Shown here: in pieces, positions 1 to 7,322 of the stretch
How positions within the stretch are numbered: the first letter of the stretch is position 1
How the letters are laid out: every line of letters begins with the position of its first letter
DNA from: Paenibacillus sp. URB8-2
Lineage (GTDB): Bacteria > Bacillota > Bacilli > Paenibacillales > Paenibacillaceae
Reading direction: 5' to 3'
Length of the DNA stretch: 64,000 bases
Assembly: GCF_013393385.1 (NCBI RefSeq)
Contig: NZ_AP023239.1
Location: forward strand, 5,518,001 to 5,582,000
Notes under the pieces: generated by a model
What the model saw: the letters and a program-made list of their open reading frames with translations, nothing else
Told to the model about the DNA's origin: nothing
Databases searched by the model: none
Program-made: the position numbers and the translations under genes

Positions 1-50
1 ATCATCTTCCTGCATACACTCCTTCATTCGAATTTGAAGAAAAAGAAAGT

Positions 51-80
51 TTGACAAACCGTAATGTCGTGTGGTAAGAT
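51..80 (+). promoter_or_regulatory. Sigma-A type promoter
   Basis: The sequence shows TTGACA (51-56), an 18-base spacer and TAAGAT (75-80), close to the vegetative consensus. No gene follows before the terminator arm at 191. The expected transcript would be only about 110-130 nt and would end in the terminator now split by the insertion element. It may be an interrupted small RNA or a leader; that is inference. Confidence 0.5.
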
Positions 81-199
81 TAAAGTGTAAATAAGATGGG
101 TTAATTATGAAATCCTTTAAAATATAATCAAAAGTTCTTTAATCATAGCATAGTGCTTCTTTGTGCGCAAACTTTATTTATGCATAGTTGAACCCCCGG

Positions 200-208
200 C
201 GGGATTGC
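200..208 (+). repeat. Target-site duplication, left copy
   Basis: CGGGATTGC lies directly outside the left inverted repeat and recurs at 1910-1918 directly outside the right one. A 9-bp direct repeat flanking perfect inverted ends is the mark of a transposition that has not been followed by rearrangement. Confidence 0.75.
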
Positions 209-255
209 GAGGCCACTGAAAAACTTACGTATTTTTCTTTGACGGCTTATGTCTC

Positions 256-300
256 AAACAAAAAGACATCCATTTCCCACCTTTTAGGAACGGATGTCTT
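256..300 (-). terminator. Terminator of the IS transposase
   Basis: AAGACATCC (263-271) pairs with GGATGTCTT (292-300). Read on the minus strand the stem is followed by TTTTTGTTT. It lies just downstream of the transposase stop codon, inside the left IS end. Confidence 0.6.
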
Positions 301-339
301 CTTTTTTAGGTCAAGTACGGCTCCATCATTCGGTAATTC

Positions 340-1791
340 TTAGTCTGTTAACTTTAAGATTCGTTTTAAATTCACAGCGAAAATTGTCATCGCCCCTTGC
401 ATTTCCATGCCAAGCAGACCCGAGGATGTCGCGACATCATACCCGTGTCCATGTTTGAGTTCACTGTTCTTCGCTTCAATTTTGTAGCGTTCCTTGGATT
501 TTTCCTTGAAATACTCTGAATCTTGGAACGTCATTTGCTCGGTGTGCTCATCGGATTTAATACTTACCGAATAGCTTTTGCTTTTAGCGCCTTCTTTGTA
601 GCACCCTTCCTTGAACGGACAATGCTTGCATAGTTTCACATCAAAATAATAGGTGTCTGTTTGATTTTTGCCGACCCCTTTTTTACCCTGCCGAGCCTTT
701 CGAATGGCCATATGTCCAGCTGGACATACGTACATGCCTGCATCTTTGTTGAATAAAAATTCGTCTTCTTTCTTACGCGCACCTTGCGTGACGAGGGGAT
801 TTAGTTTGGCCACAAGTTCAATTTCATTTGTTTTCGTGTACGCAATATTATCTTTTTCGGAATATGCAGTATCCCCAATCACCGTTTTGACCTGCATGCC
901 AGCTGCCTTGCTTTTTTCGATAAGGGTCTGCAATTGCTTGCCGTCATTCTTTTCACCGGTTGTAATGACAGCCGCCGTAATAAGGCGTTCCTCAGTCATC
1001 GCTAGATGAGTTTTGTATCCAAAAAATGCGGAATCTGCGCTCTTGTGGCCAACGCGCGCATCCGGATCCGCCGCCAGGCGAAGTTGCTCGACGTCATCCG
1101 CAACCGTTTCTTTCAGCAGGTTAAGCGGCTCCAGAATTTTTGGCACTTGTGCAATGCCACTCTCATTTTCGATGAAGTTGACGAGTTTTTGGCAGTACGC
1201 AATTTCATCTTCGAGTTCGCTCGTTGTATTCTTTGCCGGCATTTTGACCTTGACTGACTCATCCATGGTGTACACGGCTTTTCGCAATTTCCGTGCACGG
1301 TCTTGTAGAATTTCTTGAGGCGTTTTCTGGTTGTAACGTGCTTTCGTATGCGTGGCGTCGACGATGATGGAATTGCTCTTTAGGATATTTTGCTCGATGG
1401 CAAGTTCTACGGTCTTGCCGATGAGCATGTCCAAAAGGTTGATATCTTTCAAACGTAGTTTACGGAACTTCGTTAAGGAACTCGGATCGATGACCGGGTC
1501 TTCCGGCGCCATGCCGAGGAAGTACTTGAACGACAGGTCGTACTTTGAACGCTCCACGATGTCGACGTCAGAGAGTTCAAAAATGGCTTTCAGCAGTAAA
1601 TATTTAAACATGCGCACCGGATCAATGGCGTTGCGTCCATTATCCAAGCAATACTTTGTTTCCAGTTCTTCGTATATGAAAGTGAAATCCACCAATTCAT
1701 TGATTTGACGGAGTATATTGTCCTTCGGGACAACGATGTCATACAATGCCGCATAAGGACTCAAAACTAAGGTTTGTTGTTGCCGAATCAT
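340..1791 (-). CDS. IS1182-family transposase
   Basis: This 483-residue protein is a DDE transposase. The N-terminal half (about 15-115) is the DUF772-type domain, with the FRKLRLKDINLLDML stretch just after it. The catalytic part shows a first Asp in IIVDATHTKARY (near 143), a second in VIGDTAYSEKDN (near 310) and a C-terminal Glu in ERYKIEAKNSELKHGHGYD (near 445). A Cys cluster (C355, then CKHCPFKEGC near 390) is typical of the family. The frame is uninterrupted and of normal family length. It is the only gene in the element. The start is ATG at 1791; the Shine-Dalgarno match is weak (GGTGTGAGTGG), which fits low transposase expression. Confidence 0.9.
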   Translation of the reverse strand: MIRQQQTLVLSPYAALYDIVVPKDNILRQINELVDFTFIYEELETKYCLDNGRNAIDPVRMFKYLLLKAIFELSDVDIVERSKYDLSFKYFLGMAPEDPVIDPSSLTKFRKLRLKDINLLDMLIGKTVELAIEQNILKSNSIIVDATHTKARYNQKTPQEILQDRARKLRKAVYTMDESVKVKMPAKNTTSELEDEIAYCQKLVNFIENESGIAQVPKILEPLNLLKETVADDVEQLRLAADPDARVGHKSADSAFFGYKTHLAMTEERLITAAVITTGEKNDGKQLQTLIEKSKAAGMQVKTVIGDTAYSEKDNIAYTKTNEIELVAKLNPLVTQGARKKEDEFLFNKDAGMYVCPAGHMAIRKARQGKKGVGKNQTDTYYFDVKLCKHCPFKEGCYKEGAKSKSYSVSIKSDEHTEQMTFQDSEYFKEKSKERYKIEAKNSELKHGHGYDVATSSGLLGMEMQGAMTIFAVNLKRILKLTD

Positions 1792-1840
1792 CCACTCACA
1801 CCCGCTTTTTTGTTAGATGACTTCAGTATAAAACAAAAAA

Positions 1841-1880
1841 GGTACAGCCTCTTCAATTTTCTTGAAGATCTGTACCTTTT
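1841..1880. terminator. Bidirectional hairpin inside the right IS end
   Basis: GGTACAG (1841-1847) pairs with CTGTACC (1870-1876), with A runs before and T runs after, so it can terminate on both strands. It lies between the right inverted repeat and the transposase start, where it would block read-in from outside promoters. Confidence 0.55.
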
Positions 1881-2059
1881 CCTATGAGACGGACTTTTTC
1901 AGTGGCCTCCGGGATTGCCGGGGGTTTTTTGATTTAAATCATGCGCAGCTCGACGAAATGCACGTTTAAAATCAGATTCCAGAGTCCGGATCACCGTTAT
2001 CCTTTTAAGACAAGTTCCTTCGCCTGTCACAACTACATACCTTGTAGAAAAAACTGGGT

Positions 2060-3151
2060 GTGTGTACTGTGAATGAGGAGAGAAGGAACCTTAGTTCGTA
2101 CGATATTTCGGACCACCCTCTTTCAAACTTGGAATGGTGGTATTGTTATACTTTTTTGGATGGAGACCGGGGGAACCGTTACACGTTAGTGGCTTCATTT
2201 TTTCGAGTAGGGGATTTGCCCATTCTTAAAGGCCATTATTTGATTTATTCACTTGTTCGGCTGAATGATAAGAAGGTAACGACACGATCACTTTTGGATC
2301 GAACCTTAGTCGGTCAAATGCTTGCGTTCTACCTGCCCGCTTATCTGCTGATGAATCCCACGGACCGGATAGTATGGGGCCAATATAGCCATTTGTTGAA
2401 AGGAACCTTACCGTATCCACACCTGCTGATGAGCCGCGGCTCCGTACAGTCTAAACCAACCAAGCTAGAGTACGGACAGTCCCAACTGGCTTTTGAAGAA
2501 ACACCCGACCCCCATTTTCGATTGCAGCTTATCGATCAAACCTTCCAAGCCGAATTACTGTTTCACCCTCAAAAACCCTTAGCGAACATTGATGAAGATG
2601 GAAAGTTGAATAAGCTGCGCTACCATTCCCTGCCTCGCAATCAAGTGCTAGGACAAATCGAACAAGGGGGAATGACAGAGACAGTAACCGGTGAGGGATG
2701 GTTTGACCATCAGTGGGGACGAGATTACGGACTCCTTCAGGGAATGGGATGGGATTGGTTCGGATTACAGTTGGATGATGGACGTGACGTACTGATCAGC
2801 AGATTACATTCACCAGACTCCGATTCTCCTCAAGCACCGATAGCCAAGCTCATCGAAAAAAACGGCACGGTCATTACCTCAGAGAATGTCATCCTTAAGC
2901 CTCTAAAATACTGGAGCAGCATCTATACAAAAATAAAGTACCCGATAGAGTGGCAGATCACTTTACCAGATTTTTCGATCGAGCTGCATATTGTTCCCCA
3001 AATCAACAACCAGGAAATCCCTATTATCGGGCCTCTTCAGGCGATATGGGAGGGTTCTTGTACAATAATTGGAGAACAGCGTTATTCTGAAGGACACCGT
3101 AAGCCGCTGAAAGGAAAAGGGTTTATCGAGCTGGTGGGTTATGCGGAATAG
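2060..3151 (+). CDS. AttH/CrtC-like lipocalin-fold protein
   Basis: The 363-residue product matches the AttH / carotenoid 1,2-hydratase (CrtC) family by its paired signatures: LSNLEWWYCYTFLD near the N-terminus (family EWWY motif, about residue 22-35) and GEGWFDHQWGRDYG near 215 (family W-D-QWG motif), then a C-terminal lipocalin-like half ending FIELVGYAE. Characterised members hydrate carotenoids or act in secondary metabolism; the substrate here is unknown. There is no signal peptide or membrane segment. An in-frame stop at 2045 limits the start to GTG 2060 or GTG 2069; neither has a good ribosome site, so expression may be poor or the 5' end may be altered. It stands alone, downstream of the IS-split terminator. 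Confidence 0.7.
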   Translation: MCTVNEERRNLSSYDISDHPLSNLEWWYCYTFLDGDRGNRYTLVASFFRVGDLPILKGHYLIYSLVRLNDKKVTTRSLLDRTLVGQMLAFYLPAYLLMNPTDRIVWGQYSHLLKGTLPYPHLLMSRGSVQSKPTKLEYGQSQLAFEETPDPHFRLQLIDQTFQAELLFHPQKPLANIDEDGKLNKLRYHSLPRNQVLGQIEQGGMTETVTGEGWFDHQWGRDYGLLQGMGWDWFGLQLDDGRDVLISRLHSPDSDSPQAPIAKLIEKNGTVITSENVILKPLKYWSSIYTKIKYPIEWQITLPDFSIELHIVPQINNQEIPIIGPLQAIWEGSCTIIGEQRYSEGHRKPLKGKGFIELVGYAE

Positions 3152-3165
3152 GAGTCCCAAGCAGC

Positions 3166-3202
3166 AAAAAAACGCACCAACTCCATGAGAAGTCAATGCG
3201 TT
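3166..3202 (-). terminator. Terminator downstream of the permease
   Basis: AACGCA (3171-3176) pairs with TGCGTT (3197-3202), with an additional short inner pairing ACT/AGT. On the minus strand it is followed by TTTTTTT. It sits between the convergent lipocalin-like gene and the permease and could serve both. Confidence 0.55.
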
Positions 3203-3215
3203 CATAACAGCCAAT

Positions 3216-4589
3216 CTATTTGATGTTCGTCGCTACACTGCTGCTTTTTTCCCTTTTGCTTCGGTTCGGATACAACAAAAACAATAAAACAAACCATAAC
3301 GGGGTGAACAATAAAGCCGGACGTGTTTCGCTGGCGAACAGCATAATGATGAGAATTGCGGCAAACAACGCTAAGACAGCATAATTAATAAATGGCGTAA
3401 AAGGTGCCTTGAATTTGGATTTTGCCTGTAATTCCGGCTGGGTCTTCTTATACCGGATATGGCAGACGAGAACGACGCCCCAAACCCAAATAAAACAAAT
3501 AGCACTTATCGTTGTCACGATTCCAAACGCCTGTTCCGGAATAAGTTTACTCAAAAGAGCGCCCACCGATATGACAAGCGTGGAGATGAATAACGAATTT
3601 CCTGGCACATGATTTCTGTTCAATTTGGCAAATTGAGAGGACGCCTGCTTGTTCTTGCTCAAATTATAGAGAATCCGGCTTGTAGAGAACATCCCGCTGT
3701 TGCAAGCGGAAGCGGCTGAAGTCAATACGACGAAATTAATAATCCCCGCGGCCACCGGAATTCCTACTAAAGTAAAGGTTTTAACAAAAGGGCTTTCTGC
3801 CGGACTAAGCTCCGTCCATGGGTTAATGCAGAGCAGGACGAACAGCGCGCCCACGTAGAAAAATAAAATCCGTAGAGGAATTTTATTAATCGCCGATGGA
3901 ATATTTTTTTCCGGATTAGAGGTTTCCGCTGCCGATACCCCCACTAATTCCACACCGACATAGGCGAATACGACCATTTGGAAGGAAAATAAGAAACCTG
4001 ATATGCCGTTCGGAAAAACTCCCCCGTGTTCCCAAAGGTTTCGTATCGTGACCGATCCTGCATCCGTCTTAAATCCCATGACCAGCAAAATGACCCCAAT
4101 GCCAATCAATGCAAGAATCGTGATCACTTTGATTAAAGCAAACCAAAATTCCAGTTCTCCGAAATTTTTTACCGTTAACAGATTGAGTCCCAATAAAATG
4201 ATTAAGCAGACGATAGCAGGTACCCATTGCGGGATATCGAACCAATATTGTACATATACGCCTACCGCGATCACATCCGCCATAGCCGTCATGATCCAGC
4301 AAAACCAATAGGTCCAACCGGTTATAAACGCGGCCCGAGATCCAAGATAGTCTTCAGTAATATCTGTAAACGATTGATAACCCGCTTTAGACAGCAGAAG
4401 TTCTCCCAGCGCTCTCATCACGAAAAATACGGCGATCCCCACGATGATGTACGTCAGCATGATGGATGGGCCTGCCTGTTGAATCGCTTTGCCCGATCCT
4501 AAGAACAATCCCGTACCAATGGTGCCCCCGATTGCGATAAGTTGAACATGCCGATTTGCTAGCTCTCTCTTTAGTTCTGGTTGTGCCAT
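3216..4589 (-). CDS. CycA-like amino acid permease (glycine/alanine/serine type)
   Basis: The 457-residue protein belongs to the amino acid-polyamine-organocation superfamily with about 12 hydrophobic segments. The opening ANRHVQLIAIGGTIGTGLFLGSG, the run FITGWTYWFCWIMTAMADV and INFVVLTSAASACNSGMFSTSR are close to the proton-coupled D-serine/D-alanine/glycine carrier CycA. ATG 4589 is preferred over the longer frame from 4655. It has AAGGGGGAA a suitable distance upstream, and the longer frame would run through the riboswitch terminator. The leader carries a glycine aptamer (4731-4797) and a terminator, which supports glycine as a substrate or signal. Its exact specificity is inferred. Confidence 0.85.
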   Translation of the reverse strand: MAQPELKRELANRHVQLIAIGGTIGTGLFLGSGKAIQQAGPSIMLTYIIVGIAVFFVMRALGELLLSKAGYQSFTDITEDYLGSRAAFITGWTYWFCWIMTAMADVIAVGVYVQYWFDIPQWVPAIVCLIILLGLNLLTVKNFGELEFWFALIKVITILALIGIGVILLVMGFKTDAGSVTIRNLWEHGGVFPNGISGFLFSFQMVVFAYVGVELVGVSAAETSNPEKNIPSAINKIPLRILFFYVGALFVLLCINPWTELSPAESPFVKTFTLVGIPVAAGIINFVVLTSAASACNSGMFSTSRILYNLSKNKQASSQFAKLNRNHVPGNSLFISTLVISVGALLSKLIPEQAFGIVTTISAICFIWVWGVVLVCHIRYKKTQPELQAKSKFKAPFTPFINYAVLALFAAILIIMLFASETRPALLFTPLWFVLLFLLYPNRSKREKSSSVATNIK

Positions 4590-4629
4590 ACCTAGTTCCC
4601 CCTTATGAATGCAATACATTGATGCCAAT

Positions 4630-4659
4630 AAAAAAAGAGATTGGATGTCCTCCAATCTC
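4630..4659 (-). terminator. Expression-platform terminator of the glycine riboswitch
   Basis: On the minus strand GAGATTGGA pairs perfectly with TCCAATCTC (4637-4645 with 4651-4659) and runs into TTTTTTT, about 40 bases before the permease start. It lies between aptamer and gene, as expected for a transcriptional switch. Confidence 0.85.
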
Positions 4660-4730
4660 CCGGTTCATAAGAATATTGAATAATAATTGTCCTACTAACA
4701 ACGATCAGCATAACAAATACATTCAGTACT

Positions 4731-4797
4731 CTTCTGTCCTTTTGCCTGAGATTGTGAACCCTTCGGCGCCGCGGAATTCTCGCGGTCTCTCCAGAAG
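4731..4797 (-). ncRNA. Glycine riboswitch, single aptamer
   Basis: Read on the minus strand the segment contains the conserved glycine aptamer blocks in order: CTGGAGAGACC, GGCGCCGAAGGG, CTCAGGCAAAAGGACAG. The closing helix is CTTCTG (4792-4797) with CAGAAG (4731-4736). Only one full aptamer is visible. A possible flanking helper (ghost) helix, common in single-aptamer versions, was not resolved. A terminator follows at 4630-4659, then the CycA-like permease. Whether glycine turns the gene on or off cannot be settled by eye; transport genes are often switched off. Confidence 0.88.
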
Positions 4798-4911
4798 CTG
4801 CTCCTGCTATAGTGTACCCATAGCAATCATAGCTTGCTAACTATTAAGTTAGTGAAGCGGTAATGCCTTCTGATATTTTAACATATTACTTGCGATGTAA
4901 GTATTTAAACA

Positions 4912-4925
4912 GTGACAAAAGTCAC
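4912..4925. repeat. Small palindrome upstream of the permease leader
   Basis: GTGAC-AAAA-GTCAC is a perfect inverted repeat upstream of the riboswitch on the minus strand. It could be a protein-binding site or a minor hairpin; no family assignment is possible. Confidence 0.3.
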
Positions 4926-5420
4926 AACGACTTTCCTAAACCCTCTTGGGTTTAAGGCTGCGCCCCTTAAAAATAAGGTGCTTGTGGTAGGGTTCTCTGT
5001 AACGGGTCTATCGGCGAACTTTCAAACGCGATCAATACGGCAGTGAATGGCAACTAGCTTGCTTTTCGAACATGTATCATAATTTGAGTGGTAATCCAAT
5101 TAATATCTAAAGTGGCCTCAAAGAAAATCATAAAAATACAGGAACAGGCGATTAAGAGGCGCTTCCCCCAAGTGTATTGGAAAAAGCCTCCCTCAGTTTT
5201 GAAGGAAGCTCTAAAAGTTTGCGTCATTTATGGTACGGTTCAGCATATCATCTATGGAGCGAAATCGAAAGGCACCCAATTGTGTGCCTTTCGCATGTTC
5301 CGTATTTCCTTGTAACGCGAAACCGATGATCATCTTAGTGCAACATGCTGTGGGCCGCCAAAAACTACGGATGACTCCCAAATCCCCAACAAATTCGATC
5401 TATTTTGCTTAGTTAAACCA
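4926..5420. other. Intergenic stretch without a recognisable gene
   Basis: No convincing coding frame was found. One perfect 10-bp inverted repeat is present, CGAAAGGCAC (5266-5275) with GTGCCTTTCG (5284-5293), without a clear T run on either side. The stretch lies between the permease leader and the gnt promoter and is AT-rich and degenerate looking. Confidence 0.5.
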
Positions 5421-5423
5421 GAA

Positions 5424-5477
5424 AAAAAGCGCTTGCATTACTTTTTACTTAAGATTATAATACTTGTATACAAGTGT
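5424..5477 (+). promoter_or_regulatory. Gluconate operon promoter with cre site and GntR operator
   Basis: TTGCAT (5433-5438), a 17-base spacer and TATAAT (5456-5461) form a vegetative promoter. A CcpA-type cre-like site, AAAAAGCGCTTGCA (5424-5437), overlaps the -35 box. ATACTTGTATACAAGTGT (5460-5477) follows immediately and is nearly identical to the known Bacillus subtilis GntR operator. Its core ACTTGTATACAAGT is perfectly palindromic. The layout (repressor site over the start of transcription, cre at the -35) implies gluconate induction plus carbon catabolite control, but the adjacent gntR is destroyed. Confidence 0.8.
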
Positions 5478-5506
5478 ACTTGAACTCTTTTATAAGGTGA
5501 TCTTAG

Positions 5507-5770
5507 CAAGTTCTATATCCCGAACAATGGCTTTCTAAAGCATCCGTTGGAGACCGTGTACCCAATACACTCAGTATGAGAATTATTTTGGGCTTAATTG
5601 AAAGCGGTACCGACACCATTTTATCAGCGCATAAGTTGGCAACTGAATTTACGGTGAGTCGCTTCCTGATGATTTGAATTCAAAACTTTGATGATGTGCA
5701 AAAAAAAGTTAATGGCCTCTGGATGTTCCAACAATTGCACTCAAAAGGAGAAATGGCAGAAAATGACTGA
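5507..5770 (+). pseudogene. gntR: gntR deletion remnant (gluconate operon repressor)
   Basis: The first 51 codons read as the N-terminus of GntR (LYPEQWLSKASVGDRV, then RIILGLIESG and the start of the winged helix up to EFTVSR). The frame meets TGA at 5675 and then, in the same frame, continues as the GntR C-terminus (QNFDDVQKKVNGLW to EMAEND, stop 5768-5770). Roughly 160 central codons are missing, including half of the DNA-binding domain and the whole effector domain. The start codon is also gone: TAG sits where ATG is expected, after a good AGGTGAT ribosome site. The 3' end overlaps gntK by 8 bases as in intact operons. No functional repressor can be made. Confidence 0.85.
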
Positions 5771-7304
5771 CTATATGTTAGGAATAGACATCGGTACAAC
5801 AAGTACCAAAGCAGTATTATTCTCTAAAAAGGGAAAAGTCATCCAAATAGAGAATATTGGTTACCCTCTTCACACACCTGATATTTCGACAGCCGAACAA
5901 GATCCTGAAGAGATTTATCAGGCTGTTTTGCAAGCGGTTACAAATTTAACAAAACATCATCCTGATAAAAAGCCATCTTTCGTTTCATTCAGCAGTGCCA
6001 TGCATAGTGTCATAGTAATGGATGAACATGACCAGCCTCTGACAGCGTGTATCACATGGGCGGATAACCGCAGTGAAGCCTGGGCTCATAAGATAAAAGA
6101 TGAATTTAATGGACATGAAATCTATAGGCGAACAGGAACCCCCATTCACCCAATGTCACCCTTAAGCAAAATTGCCTGGATTGTCAATGAATATCCTGAA
6201 ATCGCTATCAAAGCGAAAAAGTATATCGGGATCAAGGAATTTATCTTTAAAAAATTCTTTGATCGGTATGTGGTTGATCATTCCTTGGCTTCAAGCATGG
6301 GGCTGATGAATCTCCAAAAGCTCGCTTGGGATGAAGAAGCATTGGAAATTGCCGGCATCACCGCTGACCAGTTATCTGAGCTTGTACCAACAACACAGAT
6401 ATTTAGCAACTGTAATCCAGACCTGGCTAAACAGATTGGCATCGATTCACAAACTCCATTTGTCATCGGCGCCAGTGACGGGGTGCTTTCAAATCTCGGG
6501 GTAAATGCCATTCGAAAAGGCGAAATTGCTGTGACCATCGGTACAAGTGGAGCGATCCGAACCATTATTGACAAACCGCAGACAGACGAAAAGGGAAGAA
6601 TCTTCTGTTATGCTCTAACGGAAAAGCATTGGGTCATTGGCGGACCGGTCAATAATGGCGGTATGGTCCTTCGCTGGATTCGGGATGAGCTTGCTTCATC
6701 TGAAGTAGAAACAGCTAAACGACTTGGATTAGATCCGTACGATGTATTGACCAAAATTGCGGAACGTGTAAGACCAGGATCAGATGGACTGCTATTTCAT
6801 CCATACCTTGCAGGTGAGCGTGCCCCCTTATGGAATCCGGACGTACGCGGCTCATACTTTGGTTTAACCCTTTCACATAAGAAAGAACATATGATTCGAG
6901 CAGCCCTGGAAGGAGTGATTTACAATCTTTATACCGTATTCTTAGCTCTAACGGAATGCCTGGAAGGTTCTGTGACCCGGATTCAGGCAACAGGCGGATT
7001 TGCCAGATCAGAAATTTGGCGGCAAATGATGTCAGACATCTTCGCATCAGAAGTAGTTGTTCCAGAAAGCTACGAAAGCTCATGTCTTGGCGCATGTATT
7101 TTAGGTCTCTATGCCACAGGAAAAATCGACTCGTTTGAAATCGTTTCTGAAATGGTAGGCCATTCACACACACATACACCGAAAGAAGAAAATACGAAAG
7201 AATACAGACAGTTGCTGCCGATCTTTATAAGCTTATCCAGACTATTAAAAGATGATTATAGCCGTTTAGCCAACTACCAAAGAAATTTAACAAAATACAA
7301 CTAA
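5763..7304 (+). CDS. gntK: Gluconokinase
   Basis: This FGGY-family kinase phosphorylates gluconate with ATP to 6-phosphogluconate. It has the N-terminal phosphate loop YMLGIDIGTTSTKAV (residues 4-18), the central GAIRTIIDKPQ and GGPVNNGG region, and the C-terminal motifs HPYLAGERAPLW and QATGGFARSEIWRQMMSDI. ATG 5763 is chosen over the in-frame TTG 5688 because AAAGGAG (5744-5750) precedes it and translation would then begin at the usual family position. The resulting length, 513 residues, is the length I recall for the B. subtilis protein. It overlaps the end of the gntR scar and is followed 18 bases later by gntP. Expression from the upstream promoter is expected to lack GntR control. Confidence 0.93.
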   Translation: MTDYMLGIDIGTTSTKAVLFSKKGKVIQIENIGYPLHTPDISTAEQDPEEIYQAVLQAVTNLTKHHPDKKPSFVSFSSAMHSVIVMDEHDQPLTACITWADNRSEAWAHKIKDEFNGHEIYRRTGTPIHPMSPLSKIAWIVNEYPEIAIKAKKYIGIKEFIFKKFFDRYVVDHSLASSMGLMNLQKLAWDEEALEIAGITADQLSELVPTTQIFSNCNPDLAKQIGIDSQTPFVIGASDGVLSNLGVNAIRKGEIAVTIGTSGAIRTIIDKPQTDEKGRIFCYALTEKHWVIGGPVNNGGMVLRWIRDELASSEVETAKRLGLDPYDVLTKIAERVRPGSDGLLFHPYLAGERAPLWNPDVRGSYFGLTLSHKKEHMIRAALEGVIYNLYTVFLALTECLEGSVTRIQATGGFARSEIWRQMMSDIFASEVVVPESYESSCLGACILGLYATGKIDSFEIVSEMVGHSHTHTPKEENTKEYRQLLPIFISLSRLLKDDYSRLANYQRNLTKYN

Positions 7305-7322
7305 ATTTAGGAGGAATACAAA

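Larger units (their letters stand above)
209..1909. mobile_element. Complete IS1182-family insertion sequence
   Basis: The element is about 1701 bp with terminal inverted repeats GAGGCCACTGAAAAA (209-223) and its complement ending at 1909. It is flanked by a 9-bp duplication (200-208 and 1910-1918). It carries one minus-strand transposase of 483 residues with intact catalytic motifs. Hairpins with T runs lie inside each end (256-300 and 1841-1880), probably shielding the transposase from outside transcription and ending its own message. Both ends, the duplication and the reading frame are intact, so the insertion is probably recent and possibly still active. The target was the loop of a terminator hairpin, in line with this family's reported taste for palindromic targets. 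Confidence 0.85.
191..1930 (+). terminator. Rho-independent terminator split by an IS
   Basis: The left arm AACCCCCGGC (191-200) pairs perfectly with GCCGGGGGTT (1917-1926), which is followed by a T run. Removing the element and one copy of the 9-bp duplication restores a 10-bp stem with a six-base loop (GGGATT). The ancestral site was therefore a strong plus-strand terminator, and the element landed in its loop. Confidence 0.75.

Noticed and set aside
668..1708. Several plus-strand open frames inside the transposase gene
   Set aside because: They are the mirror of an intact, motif-bearing transposase frame and lack ribosome sites or family features.
5266..5293. Inverted repeat CGAAAGGCAC/GTGCCTTTCG considered as a terminator
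   Set aside because: Neither strand has a proper T run after the stem, so it is listed only as an intergenic repeat.
5088..5412. Two plus-strand frames of 75 and 60 codons upstream of the gnt promoter
   Set aside because: No ribosome sites, no family resemblance, and the stretch looks degenerate.
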